Positions 1 through 10,919 of a stretch of DNA of 28,841 nt are shown here, piece by piece. A program made the translations under genes and the position numbers. Source of the stretch: Psilocybe azurescens (lineage: Eukaryota > Basidiomycota > Agaricomycetes > Agaricales > Agrocybaceae); contig JAJIRX010000274.1 of NCBI GenBank assembly GCA_023853785.1, forward strand, positions 1 through 28,841, read 5' to 3'. The first letter of the stretch is position 1. Each line of letters starts with the position of its first letter. The notes under the pieces are model-generated. The model did not search any database, was not told the DNA's origin, and saw nothing but the letters and a program-made list of their open reading frames with translations.

Positions 1-817
1 TGAATGTACCTTTTCAAAAATAAATTTTATTGTACTTAGGGCAATTGGGATTGCCCTGAGTATTTTTCAACTCGAAGAACGGACTTCCTCCGTTATTATC
101 GGCCGAAGGAATTGCACTACGGCATGATATTTAGTATTTATTACAAATTGCCAACATCCTGAAAATTTTTATCTATATATATGGTGTTTATTTACATCAA
201 TGTACTAGATTGCAACTAACGAATTTCATACATGCAAAATACCCTGCCTTCGTAATAGTACTTCTAGCTATGTTAGACATTTTAAAGTAGTTAGGCTAGA
301 GTGGCCGGTTAGGTTAGGTTAGGTGGTTAGTATAGGTTAGACTGTTAGAGAATGCACATAAGCGTGTCCTTGAGCACGCACTTAGTTTAAACTTTAGGGC
401 AAAGGGACGTTGCCCAGTCGTGCGATTACCAAATAAGGATGATCGGTGATCGACAATCCATCACATGTAACCCTAAAAATGTGAGACGGTGTGGAGGCAA
501 GGACAGTTGAGGGTCCGTCATCGTTGCTCTACTTGCTCCCTTCGACCATTATCAAGAGCGTGGCAGTCATGAGAGAAGTCTGTCTAGTGTATGTTGAAAA
601 TAGTAATCTACATGGTCTTTCATTCGTGATGTCCGACGCCAGTGAAACCAACAATCGACTCACTCTAGCGCAAGTGAATTCATTGTCAGTAATGAAAAGC
701 TGTCTGGGTCATTGATATCGGTATTACACAAATATTGAAAACTACAAGAGGATGTAGAGTACAGGTAGCAAGAATATCCTTGTCCGAATGATCTGGGAGC
801 TAGACTATAATATCATA
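1..817. other. AT-rich stretch without a recognisable gene
   Basis: Short open frames occur (for example 491-715 on the plus strand), but none shows a known motif, intron signals or clear protein-like composition. The only local pattern is a short GGTTA-rich run at about 303-332. I see no RNA gene, terminal repeat or mobile-element end here. Confidence 0.5.
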
Positions 818-1290
818 CGTCAACCCAGGTGAGGCAAGCCAACCCGTGAGCTGAGCCAGCTCTACAAGCGTTGAAGATCAGCGATCGTATTTCTGTGTTG
901 CAAACACTCGTCAGAGTATGTAGCCGGCATTGGGCGTATTTGTGGGCTATACCAGTATCGCTAGTCAGACCCTCTGGGTGTGACCTCACTTTCCTCTCAG
1001 GTATTTGTGTCTACGTAGTAGAGTTTGTATACAGGCAAAATTGGATTCACCGACTGCCATTGACACTACGTAATCATGTCCTCGTCAGAGTTCGCATCAG
1101 AGTTCTCGTTAAAATCCTCGTCAGAATCCTCATCCTCCATTTCTCCCGAATCATTAGTTCCATTATTGTTATCTTCTTCGGAATCACTAGCACCCTCTTC
1201 AACTAGTGAGGCGAGCCACCCCGTGAGCCCAGCAAGCTCTTCAAGCGAGAGAGATGAGCGATCATATTTCTGCGTTATAACCATGCGTCA
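818..1290 (-). repeat. Decayed direct duplication of a ~95-bp segment (818-913 and 1195-1290)
   Basis: The stretches at about 818-913 and 1195-1290 align over most of their length, sharing gtgaggc-agcca-ccc-gtgag, then agct-t-caagcg, then gatc, then tatttctg and ending in gtcag. Read on the minus strand both encode a related peptide (QKYDRSS...LEELAGLTGWLAS in the right copy). The left copy carries an in-frame stop and substitutions. This looks like an old tandem duplication of a coding segment, one copy decaying. Confidence 0.55.
1066..1284 (-). CDS. Short acidic reading frame, possible 3' exon of an unidentified gene
   Basis: A 72-residue minus-strand frame begins MVITQKYDRSS, continues through ELAGLTGWLASLVEEGA and ends in a run of Asp, Glu, Ser and Asn. 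I recognise no family. A splice acceptor (AACGCAG) lies just upstream at about 1279-1285, so the frame could be a terminal exon entered at KYDRS rather than an independent gene. The acidic tail is low complexity and the opposite strand is equally open (Ser-rich), so coding status is uncertain. The upstream half belongs to the duplicated segment described separately. It could be a further exon of the NACHT gene ending at 1427 or a remnant of another gene. Confidence 0.25.
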   Translation of the reverse strand: MVITQKYDRSSLSLEELAGLTGWLASLVEEGASDSEEDNNNGTNDSGEMEDEDSDEDFNENSDANSDEDMIT

Positions 1291-1426
1291 GTGCAAGTCA
1301 CAGAATGTAACGGCGTATCATAATGGCATACCAATAACAACACATTAATTCCAGAGCAGAATCCTAACGGTGGATGCCATGGCGTGGGATTGGTTGAAGA
1401 CAAAACACGTAATGCACGGAGTGCAG

Positions 1427-2324
1427 TCAGGTTAGTTGAGTTGGGTATGCGTAGGGTAAACAGTCTCCAAAATAGGTATCGAAGAATGGCAGATCCAATG
1501 ATACATCGAATTGTGGATGCAGCTGTCGATATAGACACTTGACGTTCTCATTAAGAAGATATGTAGCCAGATAAGGATACCAGCTTGAGCGGTCAATAAC
1601 CGAGTTGATTCCTGGAGAGTTATTCTTCGAATTATCGCCACCGAAGAACTGATCCTGAAAGTTTTGGAGATACCAAAACGACCCTGGACGATAAGAACAT
1701 CCATGCAGATCGGCAAGCCCTTCCTCCACGATGGTATATACATTGCTATTGTCGGACGGTTGCATCAAATGCAGCATAGCGCCCAGGCTGATGTTTTGAC
1801 GTTGAATTACAATGAGTTCCATTAGATACCGACAGCTCTGGCAAGAAGGTAAAAGATCCGATGATAGATCCCAGTTACTGCCTGTGACATTCTGGCCGGG
1901 AGACCTGTGTCGTACTCTGCAATCAGCGATACCGACACAGGATCACACTATAGGAATGATCATGATGCATGATAGTTAGTGCCATATGATCGCCAGGAGA
2001 CATAAATAAATACGTGCCAGTATTGCGTGTATCCAGCACATTGCACTAATGCAAAGTCATTCAGCCCCATTCCCATTTCAGGTTTGCGTATACAAAATAT
2101 GTTCCACAGCCTGGGATCCAGTAAAAGTGTCAAAAACAATCGTCCCCGTGCATCGGAGAGTAAATGCTTTATCCTTGATCCCCGAATTTGGTTGGTATAA
2201 AAGAAGGATAGCAGAATAATCATTCTTGGAGTCAACCTCCAAGCGTCAGGTAGCAAGTTTGGGCTTGATTTGGCAAAAATATCGGTTAATAATATATGTA
2301 TCAAAGCGGAGATCTAAAACTTAC
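1427..2324 (-). CDS. Probable C-terminal exons of the NACHT gene (or of an adjoining minus-strand gene)
   Basis: Two protein-like minus-strand stretches lie here. One (about 2304-1960) contains HLLSDARGRLFLTLLLDPRLWN and ends at a stop at 1960. The other runs from a likely acceptor (TTGCAG, exon from about 1916) to a stop at 1427 and contains the peptides GSNWDLSSDLLPSCQSCRYL and YRPGSFWYLQNFQDQFFGG. A strong donor, GTAAGT, sits at 2324 on the minus strand. Composition and splice signals argue these are exons, and their strand and position make them candidates for the C-terminal region of the NACHT protein upstream. I recognise no WD40, ankyrin or TPR repeats. The exact exon chain between 2615 and 1916 is not resolved, so they could belong to a separate gene. 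Confidence 0.4.
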
Positions 2325-2614
2325 GCATTTGGATTTTGGCCCGCTTTATGGGTATCATAACCCAATATAGTCAAACAAAGACACATGAGTCGCATTGACT
2401 GCCCGATCCATCGAGAAAGCAATTCCTCGTCCCCGCATTCATAAATGTATATGCTGAAGTAGGGTAGTCTTACATGTATGCCCTAAAACCTATCCACTCC
2501 CACTCCCACCAAACAGACAGGAAACAATGGGGTATCTCGCTCGATAGGTTCACTTCCCGAAGCTGACTCATTCCGTCAACGCCGATAGTATCACCGCCAT
2601 ACGAGGCGTAGATA

Positions 2615-4494
2615 CTAGTGGGGTAATACTGAGCATATCATTGTCTTTGAGATAATGTATGATTCTGCACTCAGCGAGGTCCAGAGTATTTGTGTAACGG
2701 GATTGCTTGGGATATAGTTCGTCCGTCCAGAAACGAAAGATTTCAGATATTGCAATAAATATGAACTATATAGAATATTTGTCGAATCGGACGAAATGAA
2801 GGCTTTGAACTTCAAGTCGAGCTCTGCTTCAAGAGCTTTTAAAGTGTTGATATTCCACAGAATGCCAGGTGGCTTGGGTATGCTGTTCAGCAACTGCTGT
2901 AAAGACATTGTTCTTATTATACTGTTGGTGTATTCAATAAAGATAATTAGTATAAATTTCAGACAAAGCGAATGAGCTTACTAAGTTCTATGTTGTTCAA
3001 CTTCTGGCTTCTGCTCTAAAGCATCCCCAAACAGATTGAAAATAGTAAACAAGAACTGATTAGAAATTTCGACCACGTCCACAAAATATTGTCCTGAGCG
3101 AGGTTGATTCTGGAGAAATTCCCGAAATGATAAATGGCAGAACTCTGATTTTGTTTCTTCTGGATAGCCATGCGGACCATAAAACACTTCCCAAACCTCT
3201 TCGGCTTCAAACTTTATCTGTTCTACTTCAATGAGGAGTTGAGAGCGTGTAAAATGATAGATATCGCTCCAGCATCGACTGCGAGAAAAATCTCTATTGC
3301 TTGAACGGTCAACTGGAGAATAATGCCTCCAAGCACCAGTTTCAGTGCTGCTCGATGAGTATCAGGGATACGCGATAGAATTGCGGCATATAGGGCGTCA
3401 AGGGTTGAGAACGCAGTGGCACGATGAGGTCCAGCCGTCGTCAGTATCTGGAAGCTGTTCTCGAGGGTCACAGAAGTCGGACGAATAGCCAACAAATTTG
3501 ACGATAGTGGATGCATATATAAACTGGCCGGAAGATTCTTCGACGAAGCGTTTGACAATGCGTGTGGGTGGCCACGGTTGCACCACAGATGACATGATGC
3601 GGCTGTATTTGTTGCAAATCTCGCTGAATTCAGAGATAAGATATTTCTCGATATCGCCGTATGCATCTCCAACCTCATTGAGTGATATGGGCAGTGTGAG
3701 ATCGTGAATAGTCGCTACTTCAAATGCATCCCTGATCCAATATTCGGGACGGCTGGCAATAAGGAATCGAAGGGGTAAGTTATGATGACGAATATAATAG
3801 GATATGAGAGAAAGGATGTTCTTCTGAGTGGTCGAATTCGCACATTCATCGAGGCCGTCTATAATAATAGTAGGTGTATGGGCCGACCAGTTTGATACTT
3901 GTAAAAGAGGGTCAACAATAAGAGCCTTGATTTGAATTTCCATGGACCTCGTAGGAAGCATCGGATCTTTGAACAATGTGTCGTTTATGAAGGGCAGTAG
4001 GGCGGGGAATTGTACTGCAAGCTGATATGCAAGTGTCGAAAAGAGTTTGTTGCCATCTCCCCCTCCCATGTTGTCTCCGGCGGCGAAGAAAAAGCTGCCG
4101 GCATATTGACTTTGATATAACTGCCAGAGAAGCTCTGCGATTGACTGTGCGATCGCTGATTTTCCGGATCCTGCTGGGCCATACAGCCATATGACACTGT
4201 GATCGGGAGCAGGGTCGATAATCCAATCTGTTATGATCTTGAGTGCTTTTTCTCGTGTCCCGGGATGACACTTTCCGGGTGGATGTCGTGCAGAGGAATC
4301 GAACATTGCGCCAGAGGCAATATGCTGCCCAAGCACGTGTAGTCCCTTACATGAACATGGAAATAAATGCTCTACCTTGAGTTTGGCAGCAGAGAGTTCT
4401 TACCAGTGTCCCTGTTTACATTGTAGTGATAATCGCCTTGGACGTTTACTAAATGACCACCATTGATGATGAAGTTACTGCGCTGTGGGAACAT
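2615..4494 (-). CDS. NACHT-domain STAND NTPase (fungal NLR-like), multi-exon, with two frameshifts
   Basis: The product is a predicted signal-transducing NTPase of the NLR-like class that fungi use in non-self recognition; that role is family knowledge, not visible here. Exon 1 (4494-4404) gives MFPQRSNFIINGGHLVN, the short N-terminal motif usual in mushroom NACHT proteins; an in-frame Met lies 25 codons upstream. A GTAAGA donor at 4403 follows. The next exon has a CHPGTR linker, Walker A GPAGSGKS (about 4157-4180), Walker B TIIIDGLDEC (about 3840-3870) and the post-Walker motif FLIASRPEYWI (about 3740-3770). Coding shifts frame near 3490 and shifts back near 3240, then gives CHLSFREFL. A 60-nt intron (2922-2981, ACTAAT branch) keeps phase into the exon that ends at 2615. 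The paired frameshifts suggest a pseudogene or sequence errors. Confidence 0.8.
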
Positions 4495-4569
4495 TTGGCT
4501 GCTGGATGGGTGATACCCGGACGGAATGAGTGTAAGGTAAGAGAAGTGGTTGAAGTAGCTTTCAATCAC

Positions 4570-6240
4570 TGTAAGTGTCGAATTGAGTGCTTCAAGTGTG
4601 AAGAAACGATTGGGGCAAAAATTCAGAACAGCAAAGGGGCAAATGATTGGAGAGTGGTGGGTATTATAGTGGACTTTGGGTTCACGCTGACATAGCCTAG
4701 GGACGGTACAAATGTATCTACAAGAATAGAACCATATACCACAGCCACCAGCACGTTCATCAATGAGTCTTCCTTGCGCAGATCGGCTTTAAGTAGCTGA
4801 ACGCAAGTAATTGGTAGCACTTATGCCGTATATAAGCCGGGACAGTGTCAACCGTAGCTTATACAATGATGCACTGCCATTAAGCTATGCACATTCAGGA
4901 TGCGCAGCGACCATGTATGAACACATAAGAACACGCTAACTTACAAAGCGAAAACCGGATGATTTGAGTCAAGTGGGCAATATAAGCAATTAATAACAAT
5001 GACTTGATAGACTAAGAAACTCAGGCAATCGCTGAGTGCTCTCGGGCGCCAAGGTCGTTTGGGACGCAAATATAGACAGTTGGTTGCTCATAACACGGTG
5101 GCTGCTGCCGTTTCGAACATTTTAATAAATTCGGTAAACTGGAAGTTGTCCGGTGGGTTATGTTGTATAGAACCATCGTCTGCAGGAACTTGTGGACATA
5201 ATAGGTCTACTTGGTGATAGCAGAACTGTAGCCTGATTACAGGCATCGACTCCGTAGCGTGTGGGCATGATCGATTACACAATATATCTAAGTGCTTTCA
5301 TTGAACCGGATGGTACAGTGAACCGAATATTGATAGAAAGACGATCATTCAAAGCAGTTAACAGAGAATTTACGCAAGGTACAACAGTCAAGAACACTGT
5401 ACCTGATTTACCTCTGCATGTTCATTGATTCTTCCACATAAATTCTGCTGCGATAGGCTTCTGACGTTAATTCTAACAGAACTTAATCGGTACGAGATAT
5501 TTTGTTATTGCCAGGGTATAGAAACCGACTTCGAGTAATTAATGCGTCTCAGAACTGGCGCGGCACTGTTGTTGCGTGGTCTACTGCATCGAATACTGTG
5601 ATCTACCTGTAACATGTTCGGCAGGCGGCAGTGGATTTCGAGGAACGAGGAATCACTGAGGCTATCTCCACATCTGAAGAAAATGACGGTCAATCATAGC
5701 ATTTGGCCAGCAGTCGGGAGGAAAACCCTCAAGCGCCCATTAATAATTCTCCATACTCGAACGCGAGATGCCGTTAGCAGTACCTAGCGATGTTCGTGCA
5801 GCATCTATCTATATTCGGGGTGACACTATATGACTGAGAATATGACGTGTCGTGCATCAATTTGAACGCAGACTGCCCCGAACGCACAGTACCTCAGCGC
5901 TTATATACTGAGATACGTATCGTATGAATACATGGGGAGCAGCACAGCGTGCACTATATCATTCAGATCAGCATTACATCGTAGAGCATCGGACCCACGA
6001 ATCAACCAACCAGGGAAGAAATCGAATCTAACCTAAACAAAAAAAAAAGAGGAAAAAGTACTCAAAGAGGCGGTAGATCGCTCTTTTCTTCATTCCTCAT
6101 TCAATTCACTACACAGTTTGAAGTTTAGCTTAAACGTCCAGGTTGCGCTAAGGAAAGGGATCATATACGCTGATGACTCGGATGAAGGAGGCATTGTATT
6201 CGCTAGGTCAATAGCATAGTATAGGATAGAAATAACAAAA
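4570..6240. other. Intergenic stretch with no recognisable gene
   Basis: Only short frames occur in either strand, without motifs or paired splice sites. A TATA-like TATATAAG at about 4829-4836 on the plus strand is isolated and has no convincing gene downstream. An A-rich run (about 6039-6049) and generally mixed composition complete the stretch. The first few hundred bases must hold the promoter of the minus-strand NACHT gene, but I cannot define its elements. Confidence 0.5.
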
Positions 6241-6245
6241 TCGGA

Positions 6246-6430
6246 GTTGATGTGGTATGGTGCGGTATGCTATGATAAGATGTTATGTGATAGGATGAGA
6301 TGAGTTCAGTAGTGACGAAGAAATACAACGAGATGAAATACAATGAGAGGGGATGAGATGTGATGAGATGAGCGGATGTGCGATGCGATGCGATGAGGCG
6401 AGGGAGAAGGTGTGGTGTGATGAGAGGCAA
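6246..6430. repeat. GATGA/GATGC-rich degenerate microsatellite
   Basis: The plus strand is dominated by irregular repeats of gatga, gatgc and gatgt (for example cgatgcgatgcgatgaggcg near 6381-6400). The order is imperfect. Open frames in this stretch are by-products of the repeat and should not be read as genes. Confidence 0.7.
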
Positions 6431-7626
6431 CGTGTGGGTACACTATATCGTCAAGAAAGAGTACGAGATAGGAATGGCAATAAAATAAGCAAGACGCGAG
6501 AAAGTGTAACGGCGATATTGCGTAATCAAGGCTGGAGAAGAGGAAGCGGAAGTGAAAGGGTATGTTAAATCTCCATGTCGCGAAGAGACAGAGTGCGCGG
6601 ATGGAAGATCGGACGGTCCTCGAACAATAATATAACATACCAAGAGGTGCAAACGAGCATGCGTGCGCACCAACACCATCAACAGCATTTTTTGGGAGTA
6701 GTTTGATCATGATTATCGTTAAATGCAATCAAGAGGACGAGGATGACAGATAGGGAAGAGAGAGGGAGACAGAGCGTGGGTATGAGGGCCGTCGCCGAGT
6801 CGGGGAATACGAGTAAGAGCCAGAGCCAGCGTCAGATTCATCAAGCCATGACCCCGCGCATACGCATATGCGTGTGGTGGTGATGGTGATAGTAGCTGCT
6901 GATATAGGATTTCGTGACCCGTTAGAACAGTGTGGTGGCGAAGGTGGCGGCATTACTGGCGATACAACCGTGGTTTGGTGATGGTATTGTTAGTCAGTAG
7001 TATCGGTGATGTTTGGGGCAGTGGGTAGCAGTAGTCGGATATAGATTAGACGAATACAGTAATGGGTGGGTGGAGGTGGAGGTGGGTTGAATGTATGCGC
7101 GGAATCGGGGGTGGAGGCACACATGAACTCGAGTCTCGACGCGGACGCGGACGTGAGGGTGGAGGCGGCCACGGATGGACGCGCGGTGGAATCCTTCGCC
7201 GTCATAAATAACCATAACCAGCATAACCAGCATAGGCAGCTGTCCATGCCCACCAGCCCGCACCCGCGTCATGCATCAACATCGCTGCCCTCCAATCTTC
7301 AGTCGCTCGAGTTAAAGACCAGCGGCCCTACACCTTGCATCCTGAATGCTCACGCACGGGCGCTGGCAGTTGACGCGGGCGAGGGCGAGGGCGACACACA
7401 AGGTTCCGGGTGGTGCGTCGCTGCGTTGCCCTCTGTGTTAGGCAAGGAAGGAGATAGAGATAGAGATGGAGATGGAGAGCGGAGTGAAGGCGACGACAAA
7501 GAGGACGAGGATGATGACGAAGAATAGGAAGATCGTGATGGCGACGGACGGGGAGGGTGGACGAGGATCGTGGAGCTGCGGGGTCGCTTGGTCTTTTCCA
7601 CCTTCCACCTCCTCTGTGTCATAAGA
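6431..7626. other. Low-complexity, purine/GGTGG-rich region with no secure gene
   Basis: Several overlapping frames are open on both strands because of simple sequence (ggtgg at 7067-7086, GATGGAGATGGAGA near 7470, GAGGACGAGGATGATGACGA near 7500). Composition rather than conserved motif explains them. A minus-strand Ser/Pro-rich frame (7350-7751) overlaps the 3' end of the next entry and may be an exon, but nothing confirms it. Confidence 0.4.
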
Positions 7627-8067
7627 TCAAGCTTGGTAAATCGCACCCACACCGACGTCCTTCCTCTTCGCACGACCCTCACGGGACGCGAGGGACGATG
7701 ACCTGGACGATCCTCCTGCTCCTGCTCCGTATCCTGATATAGGGGCGCCAACCGCGTTGCTCGTCAGCGGCGCACCGATATGCCCCTGAACGTTGCCTGC
7801 CGTGCCCGCATTATAAGAAGCGCACAGCGGGAAATTGAGCGACGGCCGATGCAACTTCAAATTCCGCGCGGAGCGTGACGTCGACGTAGATGTCGACCGC
7901 GCGAAGGCAAAGAAGAGGATACGGAGACGTTCATCGCCGACTGGGAAGACAAGTATTTGGATTTGAAGAATTTTTGGTTGTACAGGTTGAACGGGAGGTG
8001 GGATATTACGTTGACCATTTCTCTTTATTTTTGAGAGGGGAGGGAAAATTTTAGTCTGTGTGCTCAT
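7627..8067 (-). CDS. Hypothetical minus-strand reading frame, Gly/Ser-rich C-terminus
   Basis: From the ATG at 8067 the frame gives a protein of 146 residues starting MSTQTKIFPPLSK, with a Pro/Val/Gln stretch, an aliphatic segment RLRILFFAFA, a Ser/Thr run and a C-terminus containing GYGAGAGGSSRSSSLASREG followed by basic residues. The middle (about 7800-7900) is GC-rich and codon-like. I recognise no domain. The start was chosen because the frame further upstream runs through a polypyrimidine tract that gives only simple-sequence Ser, Pro, Phe and Leu. It could equally be part of a spliced gene with different boundaries, or non-coding. Confidence 0.25.
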   Translation of the reverse strand: MSTQTKIFPPLSKIKRNGQRNIPPPVQPVQPKILQIQILVFPVGDERLRILFFAFARSTSTSTSRSARNLKLHRPSLNFPLCASYNAGTAGNVQGHIGAPLTSNAVGAPISGYGAGAGGSSRSSSLASREGRAKRKDVGVGAIYQA

Positions 8068-8077
8068 TAGGAAGAAT

Positions 8078-8205
8078 GTAAGAAAAGGGGTTGCACAAGG
8101 GGAAGAAACGCGGAGGGAAGTAGGCGAGGAGGGGAGGAGGAAGAGAGGGAAGGAGGAAGGACAGAAAGAAGGACGAAAGAACGGAGAGGAAGGAGGCAGC
8201 AGAAC
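8078..8205. repeat. Polypurine tract (plus strand)
   Basis: About 125 bases are almost entirely A and G on the plus strand (ggagggaagtaggcgagg and following), giving a strongly strand-asymmetric stretch. It translates to Lys/Glu/Gly/Arg-rich peptide in one direction and Ser/Pro/Phe/Leu in the other. Such tracts can adopt triplex structure, but no function is shown here. Confidence 0.7.
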
Positions 8206-8809
8206 ACACACCCCTCTCTCGACCGCACAATATGCGACATCCGCTGCTTCATCTGCTGGTGGCCGATCACATACGTACTCTGCGAGGACATATGACTATT
8301 CAGTAATAATGAGAAACTGTTGCGGGAGCCATCGTCGTCCTTACATGGGCAGGAACAGGACAGGGACAAGGTACAGGGGTAAAGAGAAGCAGAAAACTCA
8401 CGGCGTCGGGTCATTAGTAGCTGGTATCAAAAATGTGTGCTCATTCGGGCCCATGTCTGGTATTCCAGCCCACATGCTGGTCCCTGGTCAATACAGAATA
8501 GAACCCAACAAGGTATGGATTCACGAAAGGACTCGCCATCGCCGCCGTGGGCTTGCGTTGGAGGCAGCAGGAAAAGACGCTCAGCATCGACGAGACAGCG
8601 GCCATGTAAATCACTCTCCGTGGACTCGGAAGGGAACAGCACAGAACCCTGAAGAAGAAGAAGAGGAAAGAAGGGAAAGCTGCAGATCAATTTCAATTCA
8701 GTTCAATTCCCGCATCACACGTGACTCAATCTTCAGTACTGGGTACGACACGGGGACTAGTGCGCGTGGACTTGTGACACCTTCCTTCCTTCCCTCAGTG
8801 CCCACATAG

Positions 8810-9670
8810 TACGCGGCATCCTAATTTCAGATTCAATCGACCCCGAGCCCAGGATCCGAGCGCTTCACTTCACGCACACCCACCAAAAAGTACACCCACA
8901 CCCTTCGCAGAGCTTCGGCTTCCCATTGCCCTCCATTTCGTTTATTCTTACATCGAGTGCAGCGGCACAGGCGAGGCATAATACGTATAACCGTGAGTTA
9001 TGTGCCGGTAGAGCACTGGCACCGCGTCACAGTCGTCCGATTGTCTACTGCCCAGACCTGATCGTCCGAAGTCCTTTCTAATTCATGTACTCAAGTCCAA
9101 GAACATATCAAGCCACAGTCTAGACTCTTGACAGACGGCGTTCAGAGGAACCGAAGTGGAAAATGAGTAAGATTTTCGTCAATTCAATTCCATTTACTGA
9201 ACGGTTTTGTAACAATCATGACCTCCGCTGTACAATCAATGGGATACTGTACTGCGGTCGTTGAGGGTCGTTGAGGGTTGGCGTCTGATGTCGTGCACTG
9301 GAAGTGATTGAACTATATCATTCATTGCATTCATTGTATGCACTCGAGTATTGTACATGTAATACAGAGTAAGCATAGCAGGGCCGTTTACGTTTACATG
9401 TACTTTACATAGAACGACCGAATAAGAGGAGGACAATATCAAGGAAGGAAGGAAGAATTAAATCAAACACACAAGAAACGAAGAGAAAAAACTCAACCCC
9501 TCCCTTCCCCCCCGCAAAAAAACTTTATCCATCATCCGACCCCCTCTCCCTCCACCCATCGCCCTCAAACACCCTTTCCCACACCCTATCCCTACGAACC
9601 TGCACACACCTTAGCATCTTACAATACCGGCCCCACCTGGCAAGGTAATCCCTCAGGCCGTTCCTGTTCA
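8810..9670. other. Intergenic stretch, nothing recognised
   Basis: Contains a C-rich run (about 9497-9515) and simple CCCACAC stretches, but no gene, RNA or mobile-element end that I can support. It is the downstream flank of the minus-strand LRR-like gene whose stop codon is at 9671. Confidence 0.45.
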
Positions 9671-9928
9671 TCAGGGATTGTTCTTGGGACTGTAAAAGGG
9701 GCTTTGGCTTGCGTTTGGTGTGGGATCGGGCTGGCGAGTGCGAAAGAGGGGACAATGTCGATGGGCCGTCGTCGTCCGCACTCGTATCACCGCCAAAAGA
9801 CCGTCCCCATCTTCCCCATCCCCATCCCCATCTTCGTCATCCTCATCATCCGTAGTGCTGTTACTCAAATTAATCTGCTGCTGTACGTACAATGTATCCC
9901 GCATGAGCTTGAGAATTGTCAGATTTGG
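9671..9928 (-). pseudogene. 3' end of the LRR-like host gene, downstream of the family A insertion
   Basis: This is the C-terminal coding part of the gene split by the transposon at 9929-12491. On the minus strand it reads PNLTILKLMRDTLYVQQQIN, an LRR-like ending, then an Asp/Glu/Gly run encoded by a GATGAGGATGACG-type stretch, then a basic tail and stop at 9671. The upstream exon ends, beyond the element, with LGTNTLSDLPNL in the same frame, so removing the element and one copy of the duplication gives a continuous frame. That continuity is the main reason to treat the two pieces as one gene. Confidence 0.7.
9921..9928. repeat. Left target-site duplication of family A copy 1
   Basis: AGATTTGG, identical to 12492-12499. 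The match extends two bases outward (TCAGATTTGG), so the duplication is 8 bp if the element ends with the conserved GAGGTC, or up to 10 bp otherwise. Confidence 0.85.
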
Positions 9929-9950
9929 GTGTACTTTACAGTGCCCCCAT
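9929..9950 (+). repeat. Left terminal inverted repeat of family A copy 1
   Basis: Starts GTGTACTTTACAGTG and includes the CCCCCAT block shared with all family A termini in the window. Pairs imperfectly with 12470-12491. Confidence 0.75.
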
Positions 9951-10310
9951 ATTCCGTTGGACTCCAACGGACTTTCACCGGACCCAGCCAATTCCAATGG
10001 ACAGTCCATTGGACGTCCAACGGATTCCATTGGACTTGACAAAATTCCGGTACCAGTCCAGTCAGAGTCCGGCCAAATTCCGGTCAAAGTCCGGTCAAGT
10101 CACTTCAAGACAGAAAACAGGTGGACTGGCCGGACTGTCCAGTCCGTTGGACTTCTGTTGGACTTCCACTGGACTTCCACTGGACTCTCAGCACTTAATT
10201 AGACCAGATCCAAGAGTGCTCTGTCCAGTGGAGTCCAGTGGATGTCCAGTGGATGTCCAGTGGAGTCCAGTGGATGTCCAGTGGATGTCCAGTGGACTGT
10301 CATTGGTTTA
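9951..10310. repeat. Left subterminal array of TCCANTGGA-type motifs
   Basis: Dense near-palindromic repeats of TCCAGTGGA, TCCAATGGA and TCCGTTGGA, at the end approximately tandem (tccagtggatg repeated around 10222-10300). Both orientations occur because the motif is nearly its own reverse complement. Such arrays near transposon ends often serve as transposase binding sites; that is inference here. Confidence 0.85.
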
Positions 10311-10404
10311 ATTGCAGACTTGGGAGGGAGTTAGGGACAGTAGCAGTGTTCTTGGAAGCTTTGGGAGCCATATTAAGGAAGCTAGGTCACTAGAATAATA
10401 CTTC

Positions 10405-10615
10405 AATCTTATCTTTAATTCATGTAACAATGTAATATAATATATTGTAAACTATATACTACATTATTATCTGACTTTGTGAATTTCACTAAGTCCAACT
10501 TTAAATTCACATGGAATGGAATCCAATTGGATTCCAACTGAAATACTTTAATCCTAGCTTAAATATATGTGACAATGTAATATAATATATTAAAAACTAT
10601 ATACTACATGATTAT
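10405..10615. repeat. AT-rich segment with a duplicated ~50-bp block
   Basis: The block acaatgtaatataatatatt followed by a variable few bases, then aaactatatactacat, occurs at about 10426-10466 and again at about 10572-10610. A related stretch occurs at about 14480-14525 in copy 2, placing it in the family core. The segment is otherwise non-coding. Confidence 0.7.
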
Positions 10616-10919
10616 ATACAGGTAAAAATAAAATAAAAACATAATAAAAGAAACAAAAAGAAAAACAGAAAGAAAGAAGCGGAAAAAGGGGGGAGCAGGG
10701 TACATTGGTGGTGTCGTCGTCTGCGTTATCGACGTCGTGGTCAGCCGTACCCGTCGTTGTATGCGTCGGTGTCGCCATCGGGTGTTGTCGTCGGCTGTAC
10801 CTGCCATGGTACACGTCGGTATCATCGTCGGTGTCGTCCGATGCGTGTCGTGGTACGTGTCGATGTCGTCCGTACGTGTCGTGGTACACGTCGCTGCTGT
10901 CGTCGTGTGTCGTCGTCGC

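Noticed and set aside
303..332. Telomere-like GGTTAGGTTAGGT run
   Set aside because: It is short and imperfect, the unit is not the TTAGGG of most filamentous fungi, and the surrounding sequence is ordinary and internal.
6203..6728. Overlapping minus-strand frames rich in His, Ser, Tyr and Phe
   Set aside because: They translate the GATGA-type microsatellite and its flank; composition alone explains the open frame.
8060..8809. Plus-strand 249-codon frame
   Set aside because: The first third is a polypurine tract giving Lys, Glu, Gly and Arg; the rest lacks any recognisable domain, codon-like pattern or splice context.
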